18,819 nucleotides of DNA, from contig CAZFOB010000034.1 of assembly GCA_964520325.1 (NCBI GenBank), positions 1-18,819 on the forward strand. Direction: 5' to 3'. Under the pieces are notes generated by a model, which ran no database searches, had not been told where the DNA came from, and was given only the letters and a program-made list of their open reading frames with translations. Both the position numbers and the translations under genes were made by a program. The DNA is from CAZFOB01 sp964520325 (lineage in GTDB: Bacteria > Actinomycetota > JAICYB01). Numbering within the stretch: position 1 is the stretch's first letter; each line of letters opens with the position of its first letter. Positions 8,149 to 15,521 of this stretch are shown here, piece by piece.

Positions 8149-9236
8149 ACCGGCACTGGGTCGGCATAGCCCTTGAACGGCAGGTCACCCATCGCTTCTG
8201 CCTCGACGAGGTCGGCCACCGACTCGAGCTCCCGCTCGGACACGAGGATCTGACCGTCCGTCGCCTCGGCGCACAGACGAGCGGCCATGTTCACGACGTT
8301 GCCGATCGCGCTGTAGTCGAAGCGGCCCTCGAAACCCATCTGACCGAGAGTGGCCTCACCGACATCGACGCCGATGCCTAATCCGAGCTCGTGGCCGCGA
8401 GTGCGCCACTCGGTCCCCAATGTCGCCATTCCGTCGCGGAGCTCGATGGCCATGCGTGCGGCGTGCGCGCCGGGATCGAGCCGCGGCACTGGGTCGTTGA
8501 AGAACACCATCAGGCCATCGCCGCTGAAGAATCCGACGGTGGCCTCGAATCGCCGCACGAGCTCGCCGACGGTTGCATGAAACTCGGCAAGCACACCGGT
8601 GACGACGTCCGGCTCGACCTCGGCTGCGAACGACGTGAACCCGCGCAGGTCGCAGAAGAGCACGGCGATCGCCGAGCGGTGGACGTCGAGGATCGACTCG
8701 TCGCCCGACGAGAGGATGAGGTCGGCGACCTGAGGCGACAGGAAGCGGCGTAGCCGCGTCAGTCGTTCGAGCTCCTCCACCTGCTCGGCCACTCGCGCTT
8801 CCAGCGTTGCATTCAGCTCGAGAAGCTCGGCGGCCTGGCGTTCGATCGTGTCGTGGTAGCGCTTGATGCGCAGCAGCGAACTCACACGCGCGAGCAGCTC
8901 GGCCTTGTCGAAGGGCTTGGGGATGAAGTCCTCAGCTCCAGCTTCGATGGCCTTGATCTTCTCGGCCTCGGCTGTGGCGGTGACCATGACGACAGGGAGG
9001 AACTGGGTTTGTGGATCGGCTCGAAGGTGACGACACACCTGGTATCCGTCCATCCCCGGCATATGGACGTCGAGCAGGACGAGGTCGGGGTGCTCGCGCG
9101 CAACGACGTCGAGTGCTTCCCGACCGTCCCGCGCCGACACGACTCGATAGCCGCGCGGTGTCAGCACGGCGTCGAGCAGGTCGATGTTCGTCGGGATGTC
9201 GTCCACGACGAGGATCGTGGCGATCGGCTCGCTCAA
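8118..9236 (-). CDS. Response regulator: receiver domain fused to class III nucleotidyl cyclase domain
   Basis: This 372-residue protein (from the TTG at 9236, giving MSEPIATILVVDD) opens with a receiver domain. Its acidic pair is D12/D13, the phospho-acceptor is D56 in LLDVHMPGMDG, and T86 and K107 complete the switch. A coiled segment (about 128-165) leads to a class III cyclase domain (188-365). Metal-binding Asp196 (CDLRGFTSF) and Asp240 (SGDGLMVFF) are present, as are D307 and the catalytic N316/R320 in GNVVNMAAR. The position usually holding the purine-selecting Lys, three residues before the GD, is Phe236, so cAMP or cGMP specificity is unclear. The frame is also open from a GTG at 9305, which would add 23 residues and overlap the upstream receiver gene by 56 bp. 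Neither start has a strong ribosome site. Its end overlaps the kinase gene. Confidence 0.9.
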   Translation of the reverse strand: MSEPIATILVVDDIPTNIDLLDAVLTPRGYRVVSARDGREALDVVAREHPDLVLLDVHMPGMDGYQVCRHLRADPQTQFLPVVMVTATAEAEKIKAIEAGAEDFIPKPFDKAELLARVSSLLRIKRYHDTIERQAAELLELNATLEARVAEQVEELERLTRLRRFLSPQVADLILSSGDESILDVHRSAIAVLFCDLRGFTSFAAEVEPDVVTGVLAEFHATVGELVRRFEATVGFFSGDGLMVFFNDPVPRLDPGAHAARMAIELRDGMATLGTEWRTRGHELGLGIGVDVGEATLGQMGFEGRFDYSAIGNVVNMAARLCAEATDGQILVSERELESVADLVEAEAMGDLPFKGYADPVPVWNIVCLRQS

Positions 9237-9249
9237 GTTATAGGTCCGC

Positions 9250-9633
9250 TCAAGGCTGCTGCCGGCCGGTTGCGCAGAACGATCGAACCTGCTCGGGGAG
9301 CGCACGGCTGTCGATCGGCTTCGACAGGTACCCGTCGAAGCCCGCTTCGAGCATCCGCTCGCGATCGCCGCTCATCGCCGACGCCGTGACCGCAACCACC
9401 GGCACCGAAGCGGTGCGCGGGTCGTCGCGCAGGGTGGCGAGTGTGGTCAGACCATCACTGTCGGGAAGGCGGTCGTCCAGAAGGACCAGATCTGGACGCT
9501 CCGCGATGGCCAGAGCGAGGCCTTCTGCCGCGGTGCGGCCCACCCGTACCTCGTATCCGTGGTACTCGAGCACATCGCGCGCGAGCTTCGCGTTCTGCTC
9601 GTTGTCCTCGATGATGAGGATCCGTTCGCCCAC
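9250..9633 (-). CDS. Stand-alone receiver domain (single-domain response regulator)
   Basis: This is a 127-residue protein containing only a CheY/DivK-like receiver. Acidic residues E9/D10, phospho-acceptor D53 in LVLLDDRLPDSDG, T83 (VAVTASAM) and K105 (YLSKPID) are all in place, and there is no output domain. The DNEQNAKLARDVLEYHGYEV opening is typical of DivK-type receivers that act in phosphorelays or by protein contact. The start is the GTG at 9633, which has GGAGG four bases upstream. A longer frame reaching 9843 would run through the repeat region and is rejected. It is the first gene of the minus-strand operon, 13 bp ahead of the receiver-cyclase start. Likely partners are the two kinase units encoded downstream; this is inferred from position. 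Confidence 0.92.
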   Translation of the reverse strand: MGERILIIEDNEQNAKLARDVLEYHGYEVRVGRTAAEGLALAIAERPDLVLLDDRLPDSDGLTTLATLRDDPRTASVPVVAVTASAMSGDRERMLEAGFDGYLSKPIDSRALPEQVRSFCATGRQQP

Positions 9634-9637
9634 ACTG

Positions 9638-9642
9638 CCTCC
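9638..9642 (-). promoter_or_regulatory. Ribosome binding site of the stand-alone receiver
   Basis: On the minus strand GGAGG precedes the GTG at 9633 by four bases. It fixes the start at 9633 and shows that the 11-bp repeats behind it are upstream, non-coding sequence. Confidence 0.7.
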
Positions 9643-9652
9643 GGCTCTTCTT

Positions 9653-9674
9653 CCTCGGATCGGCCTCGGATCGG
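9653..9674. repeat. Two copies of an 11-bp direct repeat (CCTCGGATCGG)
   Basis: CCTCGGATCGG occurs twice in perfect tandem (9653-9663, 9664-9674), 20 bp upstream of the receiver start on the minus strand. The 11-bp period is close to one helical turn. It belongs to the same intergenic region as a second, unrelated 11-bp repeat array. Confidence 0.85.
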
Positions 9675-9689
9675 CCATCGCCTCCTGGA

Positions 9690-9733
9690 CGACCCGTCCC
9701 CGACCCGTCCCCGACCCGTCCCCGACCCGTCCG
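9690..9733. repeat. Four copies of an 11-bp direct repeat (CGACCCGTCCC)
   Basis: CGACCCGTCCC repeats exactly at 9690, 9701 and 9712; a fourth copy at 9723 differs only in its last base. The array ends 30 bp before the GTG of the BtuF-like gene and lies between two divergent genes. It could be a set of phased operator half-sites for either gene or a slippage-generated minisatellite. Copies have no spacers, so it is not a CRISPR. Confidence 0.9.
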
Positions 9734-9763
9734 AGGATACGGATTCTGTGCTTGGCTGGGCTC

Positions 9764-10666
9764 GTGAGGATCGTTTCGTTGCTGCCCTCGGCGACCGACA
9801 TCGTCAGCTCGCTCGGTCTCACCGAACATCTGGTCGGACGCACTCATGAATGCGACTGGCCGCCGGAGGTTGCCGGGGTCCGCGTGCTCACGCGCGACGA
9901 GCTCGCCACAACCTCGATGAGCACCCGCGAGATCCACGAAGCCATCGAGACGTCGGTTCATTCTGGATCGTCGATCTACGCGCTGGACGAGGGAGCACTG
10001 AAGGAAGCCCAACCCGACCTCATCCTCACGCAGGAGCTCTGCGAGGTCTGCGCGGTCTCCTACACCACCGTGGCCAAGGCGGCGCACCTGCTCGACGGAG
10101 ACGTCAAGGTGCTCTCGCTCGAGCCGCGGAGCATCGCCGACATCTTCGCCCACATCGAGCTCGTCGCCGACGTCGCCGGAGTGGCGACGCGAGGAACGCG
10201 CGTTGTCGCCGAGCTCCGCGACCGTCTGGAGACCGTTGCGAGCGCGGTCGGCGATCGACGTCGTCCCGCCGTGGCCAGTCTCGAGTGGTTGGATCCGCTC
10301 TTCTGCGCCGGCCATTGGGTGCCCGAGCAGGTCGGTTGGGCGGGCGGACGCGAACTCGTCGGCGTGGCCGGTGAGCACAGCCGCGAGATCGAGTGGTCCT
10401 CCGTCGTCACTGCGCGTCCTGACGTCCTCGTCCTGATGCCCTGCGGTCATCCGATCGATCGCGCGGCACAGGATCTGGCCCTGCTCGCCGGCAGACCTCA
10501 TTGGGACGACGTCCCCGCGGTACGCAACGGTGAGGTCTGGGCCGTGGACGGACCCGCGTATTTCAACCGCCCGGGTCCGCGGGTCGTGCGAGGCGTTGAG
10601 GTGCTCGCGTCGGTTCTTCACGGCGCGGGAGCTGTGCTGGCGACCGAAGCTCGCAAGCTCCTCTGA
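9764..10666 (+). CDS. Cytosolic BtuF-like cobalamin/metal-chelate-binding protein
   Basis: This 300-residue protein has the periplasmic-binding-protein fold of the BtuF/FecB class. It begins directly with the first strand, VRIVSLLPSATDIVSSLGL, and continues with GRTHECDWPPEV (about 27-38), LDEGALKEAQPDLILTQELC (up to about residue 93) and a C-terminal lobe with PCGHPIDRA near 226-234. Unlike true BtuF it has no signal peptide or lipobox, so it should stay in the cytosol. Actinobacterial members are often labelled cobalamin-binding, but the ligand is unproven. The GTG at 9764 is chosen because the conserved fold starts there; TTG 9752 is an alternative. No permease or ATPase gene is adjacent. 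Its stop TGA abuts the stop of the converging amidohydrolase gene (TGATCA). Confidence 0.85.
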   Translation: MRIVSLLPSATDIVSSLGLTEHLVGRTHECDWPPEVAGVRVLTRDELATTSMSTREIHEAIETSVHSGSSIYALDEGALKEAQPDLILTQELCEVCAVSYTTVAKAAHLLDGDVKVLSLEPRSIADIFAHIELVADVAGVATRGTRVVAELRDRLETVASAVGDRRRPAVASLEWLDPLFCAGHWVPEQVGWAGGRELVGVAGEHSREIEWSSVVTARPDVLVLMPCGHPIDRAAQDLALLAGRPHWDDVPAVRNGEVWAVDGPAYFNRPGPRVVRGVEVLASVLHGAGAVLATEARKLL

Positions 10667-12151
10667 TCAGACGGGCACTGCTCTGACCGGGCGACCCGGC
10701 AAGGCGTCGAGCACGAGTGTCCGGTCACGGACGACGAACGTCCCGTCGACGATGACGTGGTGGATACCCGTCGACGGGCGTGTTGAGTCGGCGTAGGTGG
10801 CTTGGTCGGTGATCAGCTCCGGATCGAAGACGACGAGATCGGCGTCGGCACCGACGTTGATGCGAGCCTTCGAGCGCATCGCCGGGACGCAGCCTTCGAG
10901 CACGCGAGCCGGGAGGAGCGTGCAACGGCGGACGCTCTCTGCGAGCGACGCTCCTTCCTGTCGCCACAGGCGCAGCGCGCGCGAGTAGCAGCCCGCCGTG
11001 CGCGGGTGCGTCGAGAACGCGGGCGGGAGCGGCCACGCGAGGTTGTCCGGTGGGGTGGTCCCGGTCCAGATGGGCGGCATGGCGTCGCTCGCGACGATCG
11101 AATCCGGGAACGCAAGCGATCGACGCAGGATCTCCATGTCGGCGGCGTTGTTCTCGTCGAAGAACTCGACGATCACCGCGCCGCCGGGGTCGGTGGCGCG
11201 TAGCTCGCGCAGGCGGTTTTCGTCGGCGACCCGTTCGCCGGTGGGAACGTAGAAGAGCGACGTCGGTCCGATGCCTCGTTCCGACAGCCGCTCGGGCGCC
11301 AGGAACGCCGCGCCGATCCCCGTTGCGCCCGAGCCGTACGGGTAGGCCTCGGTGGTTATGTGTCCGCCCTCGGCCCGGCATCTTTCGACCAGTGCGAGCA
11401 CGCGGTCGATGTGACGCGTCGAGGTGCTGTTGACGTGGCAGTAGTGCATATGTGCACCGGTCTTTCCGGCTGCTCGCACGATCTCTTCGGCGCCGTCGAT
11501 CAGCGTGTTCGGGGTGAGCTCGACGAGATCCCGGCAGTGTGTGAACGTCGGGACCCCAGCGTGGGCAGCGAGACCCGCGACGTCGAGGTATTCGGACGGA
11601 TCGACACCCGGTGCGTAGCCCGCGAGCACGCCGATCCCGATGCCTCCTGCGGTGATATCCGAGGCGAGCTGTTCGAGGATGCGCACGCGCTCGGTGTCGG
11701 TGCACATACCTTGCCAGGCGGGGTTGCCGATGTTGCGCATGATCGGACCCATCCCGCCGTCGAGCGGGACACCTGCGACCGCGTGCATACGTGCGGCCGC
11801 CCAGGAGGCCGAGAACCCGTAGTGGATCGGCGATCCTCGGTCGGCTTCTTCCGCGTAGGCCAGATCGAGCGGAGCACGTCCGGCTTCGAGGTCGAGCGCC
11901 GTCGTCACTCCGTCGCACGCTTGCAGCCGCCTGCCGGGCAGGGTCTGCGCGTGACTGTGCAGGTCGATGAATCCTGGCGCGACGACAAGACCACCAACGT
12001 CGATGGACGCCGACGCGTCATCGATACCGTTCGTGATCGCGACGATGCGGCCGCCGTCGATGGCAACGTCGCGGACGGCGTCAAGGCCCGTCTCAGGATC
12101 GATCACGCGTCCGCCGCGAAGAACGAGGTCGTGCGTCACGGAGTCGATCAT
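10667..12151 (-). CDS. N-acyl-D-amino-acid deacylase family amidohydrolase (D-glutamate deacylase-like)
   Basis: This 494-residue cytosolic metal hydrolase belongs to the D-aminoacylase group of the amidohydrolase superfamily. A beta-sandwich opening (residues 7-58) leads to FIDLHSHAQ with metal ligands H65 and H67. H205 (TFTHCRD) and H239 (HYCHVNS) follow, with the catalytic D356 in VASDAMPP. EAYPYGSGATG (268-278) is a signature of the family. Classical D-aminoacylases bridge their metals with a Cys in a GNCG motif; here the equivalent GVTTALDLEAG (81-91) offers E89 instead. I recall that pattern from enzymes annotated as D-glutamate deacylases, so an N-acyl-D-Glu or related acyl-D-amino acid is a reasonable substrate guess. 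The ATG at 12151 has GGTGG just upstream. It is divergent from the LmbE-type gene, with 46 bp between starts. Confidence 0.88.
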   Translation of the reverse strand: MIDSVTHDLVLRGGRVIDPETGLDAVRDVAIDGGRIVAITNGIDDASASIDVGGLVVAPGFIDLHSHAQTLPGRRLQACDGVTTALDLEAGRAPLDLAYAEEADRGSPIHYGFSASWAAARMHAVAGVPLDGGMGPIMRNIGNPAWQGMCTDTERVRILEQLASDITAGGIGIGVLAGYAPGVDPSEYLDVAGLAAHAGVPTFTHCRDLVELTPNTLIDGAEEIVRAAGKTGAHMHYCHVNSTSTRHIDRVLALVERCRAEGGHITTEAYPYGSGATGIGAAFLAPERLSERGIGPTSLFYVPTGERVADENRLRELRATDPGGAVIVEFFDENNAADMEILRRSLAFPDSIVASDAMPPIWTGTTPPDNLAWPLPPAFSTHPRTAGCYSRALRLWRQEGASLAESVRRCTLLPARVLEGCVPAMRSKARINVGADADLVVFDPELITDQATYADSTRPSTGIHHVIVDGTFVVRDRTLVLDALPGRPVRAVPV

Positions 12152-12197
12152 GCCACCACCGGAGGCGATGCAACCCGGCGTCGGGAGCTGGCACCCT

Positions 12198-13034
12198 ATG
12201 AGAGTGAACGACGTCCCCACACTGATGGCGGTCCACGCGCACCCGGACGACGAGGCGACCAGCACCGGCGGCGTGCTTGCTCGCTATGCGGACGAAGGCT
12301 TGCGGACGATCGTCGTCACGTGCACCAACGGTGAGCTGGGCGATCTTCCCGGCGGGATCAAGCCCGACGCGGACGGCCACGACGAGGAGCTCGTCGTCCA
12401 GATGCGCATGGCGGAGCTCGAGCGCGCCTGCGAGATCCTGAACGTCACGCACCTGGAGTTGCTTGGGTATCGCGATTCGGGCATGGCCGACTGGGAGCAC
12501 AAGGGTCACGCCGATGCGTTCTGCAACGTTGCGGTCGACGAGGCCGCGGAGCGTCTCTCGAAGCTCTTCGACATCTACCGTCCGGACATCGTCGTGACCT
12601 ACGACGAGGATGCCGGCTACAACCATCCCGACCACATCCAGGCGAGCCGCGTGACGGCCGCCGCCGTCGAAGCTACCGGGATCCCGAAGAAGTTCTACCT
12701 GACGGCTTCGCGGAGCAACCGCTGGGCGCGCATCAGGAAGGTCCTGGAAGAGCAGGGGGTCGAGCTTCCCGCGAGGCCCCAGCCCTCTCCCGAGATGGTC
12801 GCTCGCATGCAAGCCCAGGAAGCGCGCATCACAACGGTCGTGGACGTCGGGTTGTTCGTCGAACGGAAGTTGGAGGCTTTACGGACGCACGTCAGCCAGA
12901 TCCAGGATTCGTTCTGGAGCAGACTCCCGTCCGAGGCGCTGGCCGAGGTATTCGGTGAAGAGTGCTTCGTCCTCATCAAAGACACGACGCAAGCGCAGCT
13001 TCCCGAGGACGATCTGTTCGCCGGACTGCGCTAG
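12198..13034 (+). CDS. LmbE-family zinc deacetylase/amidase, mycothiol conjugate amidase (Mca)/MshB-like
   Basis: This 278-residue zinc hydrolase of the GlcNAc-PI de-N-acetylase fold carries the hallmark AHPDDE (14-19), giving zinc ligands H15 and D18 and general base D17. The third ligand is H146 in YNHPDH (141-146). LLGYRDSGMADWE (88-100) resembles the substrate loop of Mca, and the length is close to Mca and MshB. Mca cleaves mycothiol S-conjugates to release mercapturic acids; MshB makes the mycothiol precursor. The operon with sulfatase and dehalogenase genes suits Mca-like detoxification better than biosynthesis, but this is inference. The ATG at 12198 has GGGAG at 12183-12187. The stop lies 41 bp before the sulfatase start. 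Confidence 0.87.
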   Translation: MRVNDVPTLMAVHAHPDDEATSTGGVLARYADEGLRTIVVTCTNGELGDLPGGIKPDADGHDEELVVQMRMAELERACEILNVTHLELLGYRDSGMADWEHKGHADAFCNVAVDEAAERLSKLFDIYRPDIVVTYDEDAGYNHPDHIQASRVTAAAVEATGIPKKFYLTASRSNRWARIRKVLEEQGVELPARPQPSPEMVARMQAQEARITTVVDVGLFVERKLEALRTHVSQIQDSFWSRLPSEALAEVFGEECFVLIKDTTQAQLPEDDLFAGLR

Positions 13035-13075
13035 AGATCGGACCGGAGCGCCTCCGCATACGTCAAGGAGGGTTC

Positions 13076-14596
13076 ATGAACGTTCTGCTGATCACCACAG
13101 ACCAGCAACGTGCCGACACGATCGCCGCGTGGGGCAACCCGGTGATCTCGACGCCCGTCCTCGACCAACTTGCCGCGGACGGCACGAGCTATGTGGCGTG
13201 CCGGACGCAGAACCCATACTGCCAGCCGTCCCGAGCGACGATCCTCACGGGCCAGTACCCGTCCACACACGGCGTGACGTCGAACGGGATCGACGTGCCG
13301 GCGGACGCCGAGGAGAAGTCGATCGCGACGCAGTTCTCGCGAGCCGGCTACGCGACGGCCATGATCGGCAAGGCCCACTTTGCCTCGACGTATCCGTTGT
13401 TCCCAACGGGCAAGCTCGAGTCGGTAGAGGGATCGGTGAACATGTCGCCGGACTGGACCGGTCCGTACTTCGGGTTCGACCATTGCCAGCTGCTGCTGTT
13501 CGGGCACATGCTTCGCTTCGCACAACTGATGGGAAGATGGAACTGGTGCTTCGGTCCTCCGCCGTTCGGCCTGCACTACGCACAGCACCTGTTCCGCGAC
13601 GGGTTCGACACCGGGGTCGAGCGCCTTCGGCTGATGCAGCCGGAAGCGTCGGGGGCCGTGTGGGACCACACGCAGACGTGGAAGTGCGCGCTTCCCGAAG
13701 AGGAGCACCCAACGACCTGGGTCGCCGACCGCGCGATCGATTGGATCAAAGGTCAGTCAGAACCGTTCTTCGCGTGGGTGTCGTTCGCCGATCCGCACCA
13801 CCCGATGGACCCGCCGGCGCCGTGGTGCGACCTCTACGATCCGGCGGACGTCTCCCAGGTCCTCTGGAAGGCGCAGCCGGAGGAGTTCGACACCAAGCCA
13901 GACATCCACCGCTTCTGGGCGCAGGGTAACCGTGGTCTCCCGTATGAATGGGCGAACCCCGGAGGCGCGAACCTTACCCGCGAGGAGTATGCGCGGATGG
14001 TTGCCGGCTACTACGGGATGATCTCGATGCTCGACCATCACATCGGACGGGTCTTGCGCGCACTCGACGAGGCCGGCAAACGCGACGACACCGTCGTCAT
14101 CTTCGCCGTCGACCACGGCGAGTTCCTCGGCGACCATCAGATGGTGTTCAAGGGGCCGCTGCACTACGAGGGTCTTCTGCGCGTGCCGGTGATCGTTGCC
14201 GGGCCGGGCTTTGACGCCGGACGCGTGTGCGCTGAGCCCGTGGGGACCATCGACCTCGCGCCGACGGCACTGCGCGTCGCCGGTGTCGACGTCCCGGACT
14301 ACATGGAGGGTCGAGACCTCACCGACGAGCGCGAGCTGGCGATCACCGAGAACGATCACCAGATGGTGATGGAGATGTCGCTGCGAACGATCACCACAAA
14401 GCGATACAAACTCACGCGTTATGAAGGACGCGAGGGCGTCGGAGAGCTCTACGACCTCGACGAGGATCCGCTCGAGCTGACGAACCGATGGGACGACGCC
14501 GCGTATGCATCGGTGCGCAGCGACCTTCTGGCAACACTTGATGATGTGATGAACAAGAAGGTCCGACGAGAGCCCATGGTTGGGCTGGTGGGGTGA
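13076..14596 (+). CDS. Type I sulfatase (formylglycine-dependent arylsulfatase/choline-sulfatase-like)
   Basis: This 506-residue protein is an alkaline-phosphatase-superfamily sulfatase. The formylglycine signature C-x-P-S-R is C49-Q-P-S-R53 within YCQPSRATILTGQYPSTHGV, so C49 must be oxidised by formylglycine-generating enzyme, which is not encoded here. Metal ligands are the N-terminal D9 (LLITTDQQ) and D346/H347 in VDHGEFLGDH. K99/H101 (IGKAHF) and K359 (FKGPLHYEG) complete the site. No signal peptide is visible, so it should act in the cytosol. The FKGPLHYEG pattern is shared with choline sulfatases and phosphonate monoester hydrolases; the substrate is unknown. AAGGAGGG at 13065-13072 is a strong ribosome site for the ATG at 13076. 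The next gene follows after 7 bp. Confidence 0.92.
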   Translation: MNVLLITTDQQRADTIAAWGNPVISTPVLDQLAADGTSYVACRTQNPYCQPSRATILTGQYPSTHGVTSNGIDVPADAEEKSIATQFSRAGYATAMIGKAHFASTYPLFPTGKLESVEGSVNMSPDWTGPYFGFDHCQLLLFGHMLRFAQLMGRWNWCFGPPPFGLHYAQHLFRDGFDTGVERLRLMQPEASGAVWDHTQTWKCALPEEEHPTTWVADRAIDWIKGQSEPFFAWVSFADPHHPMDPPAPWCDLYDPADVSQVLWKAQPEEFDTKPDIHRFWAQGNRGLPYEWANPGGANLTREEYARMVAGYYGMISMLDHHIGRVLRALDEAGKRDDTVVIFAVDHGEFLGDHQMVFKGPLHYEGLLRVPVIVAGPGFDAGRVCAEPVGTIDLAPTALRVAGVDVPDYMEGRDLTDERELAITENDHQMVMEMSLRTITTKRYKLTRYEGREGVGELYDLDEDPLELTNRWDDAAYASVRSDLLATLDDVMNKKVRREPMVGLVG

Positions 14597-14603
14597 GCAC
14601 GAC

Positions 14604-15503
14604 ATGGAGATAGTTCGCACGCCGGACGACAGGTTCGAGAACCTGCCCGGTTACGCATCTGCACCCAACTACGTCGATGTACCGTCGGGCGATGGTTCGA
14701 CGCTGCGCGTCCACTACATCGACGAAGGCGACGGACCGGTCGTCCTGCTGCTGCACGGCGAACCGTCCTGGTCGTATCTGTATCGCAAGATGATCCCCGT
14801 GCTCACCGAAGCGGGACTGCGCTGCATCGTTCCCGATCTGGTCGGCTTCGGACGTTCGGACAAGCCCGTGAGCCGTGACGACTACACCTACGGCAGGCAC
14901 GTCGACTGGATGAGCAGCGTCGTGGATCAGCTCGACCTCGCCGGCGTGACGTTCTTCGGACAGGACTGGGGCGGTCTCGTCGGTCTTCGTGTCGTGGCGG
15001 CGATGCCGGAGCGGTTCTCGCGCATCGTCGTTGCCAACACTGGTCTGCCGACCGGCGACGGGCCGAGTTCGGAGGCGTTCCTGAAGTGGCAGAAGGCCTC
15101 GCAGGAGATGCCGGTGTTCCCCGTCGGCGGGATCGTCAACGCCGGCTGCCGCACCGAGCTTCCGGCCGAGATCATCGACGCCTACGATGCGCCGTTCCCG
15201 GACGACACCTATAAGGCAGGGGCCCGTCAGTTCCCGGCGCTGGTCCCGACAGCGCCGGACGATCCGGCGGCGGAGGACAACCGCGGTGCGTGGCGAGTGC
15301 TCGAGGGGTGGGACAAGCCGTTCCTCACCGCCTTCAGCGACTCCGACCCGATCACGCGCGGCGGCGAGGGGGTGTTCCAACGACGCGTCCCCGGATCGAA
15401 AGACCGCGAGCACGTCACGATCGCCGGCGCCGGGCACTTCCTCCAAGAGGACGCAGGAGAGGAAGTGGCTCGGGTGGTCGCGGAGTTCGTTGCAGCGACC
15501 TGA
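14604..15503 (+). CDS. Haloalkane dehalogenase, subfamily I (DhlA/DhmA-like alpha/beta hydrolase)
   Basis: This 299-residue alpha/beta hydrolase carries the full active site of a subfamily I haloalkane dehalogenase, which hydrolyses carbon-halogen bonds to an alcohol and halide. Nucleophile D121 and halide-binding W122 sit in GQDWGG (119-124). E53 lies in HGEPSWSYLYRKM (51-63), the oxyanion-hole segment seen in DhlA. The second halide Trp is W162 (FLKWQK), the catalytic acid is D248 in SDSDP, and the base is H278 in AGHFLQED. Having D248 after strand 7 and Trp as second halide residue marks subfamily I rather than II. The ATG at 14604 is 7 bp after the sulfatase stop with only a weak ribosome site, so coupling is likely. 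The substrate halide and chain length are not predictable. Confidence 0.92.
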   Translation: MEIVRTPDDRFENLPGYASAPNYVDVPSGDGSTLRVHYIDEGDGPVVLLLHGEPSWSYLYRKMIPVLTEAGLRCIVPDLVGFGRSDKPVSRDDYTYGRHVDWMSSVVDQLDLAGVTFFGQDWGGLVGLRVVAAMPERFSRIVVANTGLPTGDGPSSEAFLKWQKASQEMPVFPVGGIVNAGCRTELPAEIIDAYDAPFPDDTYKAGARQFPALVPTAPDDPAAEDNRGAWRVLEGWDKPFLTAFSDSDPITRGGEGVFQRRVPGSKDREHVTIAGAGHFLQEDAGEEVARVVAEFVAAT

Positions 15504-15521
15504 AGGTCTGACGTGAGTTCG

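Noticed and set aside
9653..9733. CRISPR array
   Set aside because: Repeats are 11 bp and contiguous without spacers, and no cas gene is nearby.
9634..9843. N-terminal extension of the stand-alone receiver
   Set aside because: It would translate the 11-bp repeats, and a ribosome site directly precedes the GTG at 9633.
9455..10621. 388-codon minus-strand frame opposite the BtuF-like gene
   Set aside because: No motif, and it runs into the receiver gene region and the repeats; the plus-strand reading has the clear binding-protein fold.
13757..15446. Long minus-strand frames opposite the sulfatase and dehalogenase genes
   Set aside because: The plus-strand proteins have complete catalytic motifs; the antisense frames have none.
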